The notes under the pieces were generated by a model. It made no database searches and was not told where the DNA came from. It was given only the letters and a program-made list of their open reading frames with translations. DNA of 9,788 nucleotides from Pseudomonadota bacterium (GTDB taxonomy: Bacteria; Desulfobacterota; Anaeroferrophillalia; Anaeroferrophillales; Tharpellaceae): positions 1 through 9,788 of the forward strand of contig WFRT01000003.1 of the NCBI GenBank assembly GCA_015486445.1, read 5' to 3'. Each line of letters opens with the position of its first letter. Positions within the stretch are counted from its first letter, which is position 1. This document shows, piece after piece, positions 5,226 through 9,788 of the stretch. A program made the translations under genes and the position numbers.

Positions 5226-7342
5226 ACTTTATCCTCCCGCCCCAGGCATTTATGTCGTTCCAGCTCGGCCGTCACGAATTCCAGCCCCTGCTCCTTGAGT
5301 CCGGCCCGGGTCGGCCGGCCGCTGCCGGGGTCGAGCCCCTCTTTTTTGAAGAAGCGGGTTTTCCAGTCTTCGAACTTCTCCCGGTCAAGGCGCCGGTGGA
5401 GCAGGTCGGTATATTCCCACTCGCCCGCGGAGTTGCGGCAGGGCCAGAGATAAAAGGGAAACTCGAAGGTATCACAGTCCTTGTCATAAACGTAGTCGGC
5501 AAAAACCATCATATCCCGGTGTCGGCCCTGAAGGGCCCAGATGGCGTTGTCGAGATGCCAGATCCTACGGCCCCGGGCGATGCCGTCGTTGAAGCTGAGA
5601 TGCTCCCCGGTAACCGCGTTCCAGAAAACCTGTTCGCCGGCAGTTTCCGAGGCCGTGGCCCCGCTCAAATCGGGCCGGTTGGTATTGAAAAGGTCGGCCC
5701 AGCGAAAATCGCAAAGGAGACAGGAGTTCTTCCAGAAACGGGAATAGAAGGTATGCCAGCGCACCATATCCATAACCGCGTCCGAATACATATTGGCGGT
5801 CGCATAATCGAGGGCCTCGGGGCCGGAAACCCAGGGCTTCATCTTGTCGGTAGCCACTTTGACCAGCTTTTCCGCCGAAATCCGCGGCTTAAAACCGTAG
5901 ATCACCGAGATATTGACGAACCAGAAGATGAAATTGATCGAGTGGGAGTTCATATCCCGGTCGCAGATCAGGGTTTCATAGCCCCATTCGAGTTCGAGCC
6001 GGGAATCGTAGCCGTGTTCCGGCATCCCCCAATAGGTAAAAAGCAGTTTGCCGCTGCGCCAGTCGGCTTCCCGGCCGGCCTTGATCGCCCCCTGAACCCA
6101 GCCGTCGGCCACCAGGGCGCCGATATCTTCGCCCCGGGCCAGGGCCTCAAGGAGCTCGCGGATAAATTCCAGGGAGCCCACTTTGTCCCAGTCAAGCTTT
6201 GAATCGATCTCCTTGCCCGGCCCCAGCCGGCCTTCTTCACGCAGGCCGATCAGCCAGTCAAGGCCGATACCCATAGGATAGGAGTTGAGTCCGAGCTGAT
6301 TGCAGAGATCGGCGGTCTTGTAGACGATTTCACTGGCCTTCTGCTTGTCGCCTTTGCACCATTTTATGACATGCGGGGAATACCACTCGGTTTCCTGACA
6401 GGAGACCTCGTTGCCGTAGCCGACATTGAAACGGGCCCGGCAGCCGGCGATGCAGCCCTGGCAGGCCTGAACCCGGCGGTGCTCGTTGGGCTGATCAAAG
6501 AAAATCACCGGCCAGGCCGGTACTCCGAAAGGCCCCCAATGCCGCAGGTCGGGGTTGTCGAAGTCGGCGGCATAGTGCTCCTTGGCCGCGAAACGGGCCG
6601 CGGCCAGGGCCGCCGGATCGGCAACCGCAACCGCACCGCTGCCCTGGACGGCAATCGCCTTGAGATTCTTGGAACCCCAGACGGCGCCGAAACCGCACTG
6701 GCCGGCGCCGTTGCCGGAATCGTGGATTAGACAGCCCTGGGCGACCTGGTGTTCCCCGGCCGGGCCGATGCAGAGAATGGCCGGTTTCTGGGTCGAATAC
6801 TCGGGCCCTCTTTTCCCCGGCAGTCGATACCAGCCCTCCATGCCGCCGGCTTCCTCAAGCAGCCGCTGCCAGAGTTTCTGCTGCAGGGTTTTGGTGTCGG
6901 TGCCCCAGAGCTTTCCGGCCGGGCGGATGGCGACTTCATGGTTGCGGATATCGAGCCAGACCGGCTCCCGGGCCCGGCCCATAACGACCACCGCGTCCCA
7001 GCCCGCGTATTTCAGCGTCGCCGAAAAGCGGCCGCCGAAATTGGAACGGGTGTACCAGCTTACAGGATACTGCCCGACCCCGACCCCGACCACCTCGCAG
7101 CGGCCCCCGGCCGACGGGGTGTTGGTCCCGGAAAAGGGCGAGGCCGCCACCACCATCACGTTTTTGGGATCGCGGCCGTCGGTAATCGTCTTGTCCTTGC
7201 AGTAGTCCCAGAAAAGGGCCGAGCCCAAACCGTGGCCCCCGCCCCACTGCCGGTATTTTTCGCTGCTCACCGCCGTGGTGGTCCCGGCGCCAAGGTCGAC
7301 GAGCAGGATTTTGCCCGCGAAACCGTAGAGTTTGTTTTCCAT
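5222..7342 (-). CDS. AOR-family molybdo/tungsto-pterin oxidoreductase, YdhV-like catalytic subunit
   Basis: This 706-residue protein belongs to the aldehyde:ferredoxin oxidoreductase family, whose members hold Mo or W in a bis-pterin cofactor beside one [4Fe-4S] cluster. The N-terminal domain (about 5-230) shows the family landmarks GFAGKILLVDL, WGGGHGLG, SGTNTPSAGGR, GGRFSATLKYAGWDA, LWGTDT and GSKNLKAIAVQG. The cluster motif CQGCIAGC (C294, C297, C301) and a fourth ligand, probably C544 in LLCDF, are present. The length and the C-terminal pattern GLDP-x4-PTR-x2-L-x2-QGLE (669-688) resemble E. coli YdhV (about 700 residues) more than the shorter classical AORs. It has no signal peptide. It follows the ferredoxin gene by 23 nt with AAGGAT before the ATG, and overlaps the next gene. 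The partner genes suggest electrons flow between this subunit, the four-cluster protein and a cytochrome b. Substrate and metal (W or Mo) cannot be read from sequence. BamB of class II benzoyl-CoA reductase is a more distant alternative. Confidence 0.92.
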   Translation of the reverse strand: MENKLYGFAGKILLVDLGAGTTTAVSSEKYRQWGGGHGLGSALFWDYCKDKTITDGRDPKNVMVVAASPFSGTNTPSAGGRCEVVGVGVGQYPVSWYTRSNFGGRFSATLKYAGWDAVVVMGRAREPVWLDIRNHEVAIRPAGKLWGTDTKTLQQKLWQRLLEEAGGMEGWYRLPGKRGPEYSTQKPAILCIGPAGEHQVAQGCLIHDSGNGAGQCGFGAVWGSKNLKAIAVQGSGAVAVADPAALAAARFAAKEHYAADFDNPDLRHWGPFGVPAWPVIFFDQPNEHRRVQACQGCIAGCRARFNVGYGNEVSCQETEWYSPHVIKWCKGDKQKASEIVYKTADLCNQLGLNSYPMGIGLDWLIGLREEGRLGPGKEIDSKLDWDKVGSLEFIRELLEALARGEDIGALVADGWVQGAIKAGREADWRSGKLLFTYWGMPEHGYDSRLELEWGYETLICDRDMNSHSINFIFWFVNISVIYGFKPRISAEKLVKVATDKMKPWVSGPEALDYATANMYSDAVMDMVRWHTFYSRFWKNSCLLCDFRWADLFNTNRPDLSGATASETAGEQVFWNAVTGEHLSFNDGIARGRRIWHLDNAIWALQGRHRDMMVFADYVYDKDCDTFEFPFYLWPCRNSAGEWEYTDLLHRRLDREKFEDWKTRFFKKEGLDPGSGRPTRAGLKEQGLEFVTAELERHKCLGREDKV

Positions 7343-7365
7343 TCCGATCTATCCTTATGCCCGAT

Positions 7366-8058
7366 TTATCCTTCACGCACGATATCGTCGGTCGAGCCGT
7401 CCATAATTTTCCAGGCCTTGCCCCGGAGATTGACGTTGTAGCTGCTTTTCGATTTCTGATCCGGCATCTTGTCGACAAAGGCGATGGCCCCCACCGGACA
7501 GACCTTGACACAGCTCTGGGTGCCGCCCGGACCGCCTTTTTCCTTCAGGTAGGGAGCATCGGCGCAGAGATCGCACTTCTGACTATGGCCCTTATCACTA
7601 TCCCACTGCAGCCGTTTGGGTATCCAGGGACAGGCGGCGATGCACTGGAGACAGCCGATGCAGCGCTGCGGGTCGATGGTGCGGACATTGCCGAAATTGC
7701 CATCGACATGATCAGCATGCACCGGGCAGGCCTTGACGCAGGGCGCGTCCTGGCACTGGTGGCAGACGGCCATCGTTATATCGTCGGGGTATTTGGCAAA
7801 GGGGTCCTGAAGAATCTGGATCCGGGCCAGCGAGAGCGAGGTGAAACCATGGTGGACCAGGGCGCAGGTGGTCATACAGGAGCAGCAGCCCATGCACTTG
7901 CCCATATCGACGACCAGAAACCCCTGGGAATTAGGGATAACCATAAGCCGGGAGCCGGGCAGGAAAAAAGCGCCGCCGGCCGCGGCCACCAGCCCGACCG
8001 TGCCCAGGGACTTGAGAAAGGTTCTGCGGCTGATTGCCGCTTTGTCGCCGTCATTCAT
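7366..8058 (-). CDS. Tat-exported ferredoxin-like subunit with four [4Fe-4S] clusters (HybA/DmsB/YdhX type)
   Basis: This 230-residue protein is the electron-transfer subunit of the complex. It starts with a twin-arginine signal, SRRTFLK with R11 and R12, followed by a hydrophobic Ala/Gly-rich segment ending near residue 35. Sixteen cysteines form four cluster motifs: CxxCxxCxxxC at 55-65, CxxCxxxxCxxxCP at 99-112, CxxCxxCxxxCP at 133-144, and CxxC at 162-165 completed by CxxxCP at 183-188. This is the pattern of HybA, DmsB, FdnH and YdhX proteins, which pass electrons between a catalytic subunit and a membrane cytochrome b. The start overlaps the cytochrome b stop as ATGA (8058-8055), and the catalytic gene follows after 23 nt. 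The Tat signal implies a folded cluster protein on the outer side of the inner membrane. The signal may also be kept as a membrane anchor, because no clear AxA cleavage site is obvious. Confidence 0.92.
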   Translation of the reverse strand: MNDGDKAAISRRTFLKSLGTVGLVAAAGGAFFLPGSRLMVIPNSQGFLVVDMGKCMGCCSCMTTCALVHHGFTSLSLARIQILQDPFAKYPDDITMAVCHQCQDAPCVKACPVHADHVDGNFGNVRTIDPQRCIGCLQCIAACPWIPKRLQWDSDKGHSQKCDLCADAPYLKEKGGPGGTQSCVKVCPVGAIAFVDKMPDQKSKSSYNVNLRGKAWKIMDGSTDDIVREG

Positions 8059-8939
8059 GTTTCATCCCCCTCCAGGGCCTTTGGCTTTTCAAGTTCGGCA
8101 AACCAGCGCGGATGGTGCCGGCGGGCAAAATCCCGGGAAACCCAGCCGGAAAACATGGAGCCCAGAAGCGGCCACGACCAGGGCACCACCGCGCCGAGGA
8201 GAACGTGGACGCAGAAAAGAAGCAGCATCACCAGGGCCGAGATGTCATGGAGCCAGGTCGCGGTCGCCAGAACCCCGGTGGGAATCCCGGAGAAACGGGC
8301 CGCGAGTTTGACAAAACCGGTGATTATCAGCAGCAGGGCGAAAATGACGATGGGCAGAAAGGCCAGGCGCTCGGAGCCGTCATATTTGGCCGGGCGCACG
8401 GTTTTCCGGGTCAGGCCCAGAATATGAGCGTAATGGGTGACGCCCTCGACCAGGGAACCTCTCTCCGGCAGATGTTCGCGCAGGCGCCAGGGGGAGACAA
8501 TCGTATTGGCAAGCCAGTAAAAACCGCCGAAAACAAAGAGCAGGGCGCCGCAAAAGTGAAGATTCATCAGCAAAGCGGCTCCGGCGGGACCGGCAACCCA
8601 GCGGGGAAACAGGAAAAATCCGAGCCCGAAACCACTGAGCAAAAGCAGAACACAGCCTGCGGCATGGGTCCAGTGACTTAAACGGGCCGCGCCATCGTGG
8701 CGCAGAACCCTATCGCCATCAAGAAAGGGGTTCCGGCGGCGCTGCCGCCCCCCTGAGAGCAGTCCGATACCTGCGGCCATCAACACCAGCCACCAGAACC
8801 GGTCGAAAAGAAAGGTCAGGTGGTGGCCGACAGCGCCCTGCACCGCCGGTGCTGCAGCCGCGACGGCGGATACCGGCAGAAACAGGCCGGCCGGAATTGC
8901 CGCGCTCCATCCCCGAATCAGGTTTGCCTTTTTTCTCAT
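8055..8939 (-). CDS. b-type cytochrome membrane subunit (FdnI/PhsC/YdhU-like)
   Basis: This 294-residue integral membrane protein matches the cytochrome b subunits of formate dehydrogenases, hydrogenases and thiosulfate reductases, which bind two haems b and exchange electrons with the quinone pool. It begins with a signal-like hydrophobic segment (about 12-30), then has hydrophobic helices near 47-63, 92-112, 122-144, 192-212 and 228-250. The typical RLSHWTHAAG motif (86-95) carries candidate haem ligands H89 and H92. Others are H128 in MNLHF and H231 and H245 in the last helix (WLHD, CVHVLLG). The start at 8939 follows GGGGAAGGA. The stop overlaps the start of the four-cluster ferredoxin gene by 4 nt, so the two subunits are probably made together. 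Upstream, a MITE-like element now separates it from the TIGR04076-like gene. The extra N-terminal signal-like segment is not universal in this family. Confidence 0.88.
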   Translation of the reverse strand: MRKKANLIRGWSAAIPAGLFLPVSAVAAAAPAVQGAVGHHLTFLFDRFWWLVLMAAGIGLLSGGRQRRRNPFLDGDRVLRHDGAARLSHWTHAAGCVLLLLSGFGLGFFLFPRWVAGPAGAALLMNLHFCGALLFVFGGFYWLANTIVSPWRLREHLPERGSLVEGVTHYAHILGLTRKTVRPAKYDGSERLAFLPIVIFALLLIITGFVKLAARFSGIPTGVLATATWLHDISALVMLLLFCVHVLLGAVVPWSWPLLGSMFSGWVSRDFARRHHPRWFAELEKPKALEGDET

Positions 8940-8961
8940 AACTATCCTTCCCCGACCGAAA

Positions 8962-8969
8962 GAAATCAG
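8962..8969. repeat. Target-site duplication, left copy (GAAATCAG)
   Basis: These 8 bp directly abut the left terminus GTAACTATTCAGC of the element. They are repeated exactly right after its other terminus (9233-9240), as expected for the duplicated target of a transposition event. Confidence 0.9.
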
Positions 8970-9232
8970 GTAACTATTCAGCCGAATACGAGGTCGGGTG
9001 CGGCTTTTCTTCGCTAAGCGTTAAGATTTCTGTTTTTCCTTACGCTCGCTTCGCCCGCACCCCAAGGGCACTTCCGTTGGGCGCATGCAAAACTCGCTCC
9101 GCTCAGACAGTTGCAATGCTTAATGGGCTCCCGCTCGCTGGGAAAAACAACGAAATCTTTCCGAAACCGCTTACGAAAAACCACCCCCGCCCCTCCTGAA
9201 AGAGGGAAGATAGAATTTAGCTGAATAGTTAC
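8970..9232 (+). mobile_element. Complete 263-bp MITE-like element with 13-bp terminal inverted repeats
   Basis: The element begins GTAACTATTCAGC (8970-8982) and ends with its exact reverse complement GCTGAATAGTTAC (9220-9232). It is flanked by an 8-bp direct repeat, GAAATCAG. It is too short for a transposase and contains no credible gene, so it is non-autonomous. Termini starting GTAA with an 8-bp target duplication fit the general rules of the IS66 family, which may supply the transposase; this assignment is inference. The interior has GC-rich inverted motifs (CCCAA...TTGGG near 9060-9080, and CCCTC...GAGGG at 9191-9206) that could form RNA hairpins if transcribed. The element sits between the TIGR04076-like gene and the cytochrome b gene. 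A second, truncated copy lies inverted at about 4020-4167. Confidence 0.9.
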
Positions 9233-9240
9233 GAAATCAG
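9233..9240. repeat. Target-site duplication, right copy (GAAATCAG)
   Basis: This is the exact partner of 8962-8969. It includes the stop codon (TGA on the minus strand, 9239-9237) of the TIGR04076-like gene, so the insertion left that reading frame unchanged. Confidence 0.9.
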
Positions 9241-9779
9241 TTTGCTTTCCGGACCTCGACCTGCATCAGGATCTCGCCGCAGGAGCCCAGCGGCAGGCCG
9301 GCGCCGTAGCAGTTGAGCGGCAGATCGAAGATCTTACCGGTAAAATCGTCGTCCCGGCCCTCGGCCTCGATCATCCTCTCCAGCATCAGCAGCACCCGCC
9401 ACCAGACCTTGTGAATGGCCATCATACAAACGCCCCCGCCGTCGGGCCGGGGTTCGAGGACCCCGCGGGCATCGACCACGAATTCATCATCTTCCTTATG
9501 ACCGGCGATACAGGCCGCGGCCCTGACCACGCGGATAACGATGCGCCAATCCTTGAATTTCTCGATCGCTTCGAGGCGCCGGACCCGGTCGGACGCGGCG
9601 AGAAAGGGGGTCATCTCCGCTTCCGCCAGCGGCACCAGGTCGCGGTAGTTCGCGGCTGGCGGCCCGCCGCTGAGCGCCGCGTTGCGAACCGCGAAACAGT
9701 TTCCCCGGGCCCGGTCGTTGCGGACAAAGAGATAGACGCTCATCGTCAGCAGGAAGCGGATAAACTCCCAGACCGGCAT
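9237..9779 (-). CDS. TIGR04076-like protein of unknown function, possibly longer than the window
   Basis: The frame reads 180 residues from the ATG at 9779, but it stays open to the right edge, so the true start may lie outside. The C-terminal half (about 78-178) resembles the small TIGR04076 family as I remember it. It has a strand (WRIVIRVV), then C90-x-x-GHK-x2-DEFVVD, then GGGVCMMAIHKVWW (114-127), and ends with a strand ILMQVEVRK. Conserved-looking cysteines are C90, C118, C157 and C167. No function is established for the family to my knowledge; the His/Cys pattern could bind metal, but that is a guess. The N-terminal 75 residues are not recognised and include a hydrophobic stretch near 6-18. 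Before the MITE-like insertion this gene ended only 26 nt upstream of the cytochrome b gene, so it was probably the first or an early gene of the redox operon. Confidence 0.65.
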   Translation of the reverse strand: MPVWEFIRFLLTMSVYLFVRNDRARGNCFAVRNAALSGGPPAANYRDLVPLAEAEMTPFLAASDRVRRLEAIEKFKDWRIVIRVVRAAACIAGHKEDDEFVVDARGVLEPRPDGGGVCMMAIHKVWWRVLLMLERMIEAEGRDDDFTGKIFDLPLNCYGAGLPLGSCGEILMQVEVRKAN

Positions 9780-9788
9780 CTTTTCGTA

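Noticed and set aside
5252..6202. Plus-strand open frame of 316 codons opposite the AOR-family gene
   Set aside because: It lies antisense to a well-supported catalytic subunit and has no motif of its own.
5222..7342. Identification of the AOR-family gene as bamB (class II benzoyl-CoA reductase)
   Set aside because: The length and C-terminal pattern fit the YdhV group better, and the other Bam subunits are missing, while Tat-ferredoxin and cytochrome b partners match the ydh arrangement.
1..9788. CRISPR arrays, tRNA or rRNA genes, phage genes
   Set aside because: No regularly spaced repeats, tRNA-like cloverleaf or rRNA segments, and no phage or integrase-like proteins were seen.

Overview
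The window looks like chromosomal DNA from a GC-rich anaerobic bacterium, most likely a Desulfobacterota-type (deltaproteobacterial) sulfate reducer or syntroph. This is inferred from gene content: a molybdo/tungsto-pterin enzyme of the aldehyde:ferredoxin oxidoreductase (AOR) family with a four-cluster ferredoxin and a b-type cytochrome, an oxygen-sensitive 2-hydroxyacyl-CoA dehydratase activase, and CoA-ester genes. No rRNA or other taxonomic marker is present. Every convincing gene lies on the minus strand, so transcription runs from high to low coordinates.

Region 1 (2836 down to the left edge) is a probable operon for activation and breakdown of an organic acid: a two-domain EthD-like protein, an AMP-forming acyl-CoA synthetase, and the N-terminal part of a crotonase-family protein cut by the window edge. 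A sigma-54-like promoter candidate lies upstream of it.

Region 2 (about 2837-4167) holds one complete, comparatively AT-rich gene for an ATPase/activase of the BadF/HgdC family without its dehydratase partner. A probable terminator follows it, and an end-truncated repeat element lies just upstream.

Region 3 (9779 down to 4358) encodes a redox module. In order it has a TIGR04076-like protein, a cytochrome b anchor, a Tat-signal four-[4Fe-4S] subunit, a large YdhV-like AOR-family catalytic subunit, a small helical protein of unknown function, and a small secreted protein with an EF-hand-like loop. The last five genes are tightly packed or overlapping. The arrangement recalls the E. coli ydhV/ydhX/ydhU genes and suggests a membrane-bound oxidoreductase linked to the quinone pool, possibly working in the periplasm.

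The most striking DNA structure is a 263-bp non-coding element at 8970-9232. It has 13-bp perfect terminal inverted repeats (GTAACTATTCAGC) and a perfect 8-bp target duplication (GAAATCAG), so it is a MITE-like insertion. It landed on the stop codon of the TIGR04076-like gene and separated it from the cytochrome b gene, which would have been only 26 nt downstream. A second, inverted, end-truncated copy lies at about 4020-4167, so related repeats in opposite orientation bracket the five-gene redox operon. A separate 30-bp sequence is shared (29/30 identical) between the 114-codon gene and the intergenic region near 3140.
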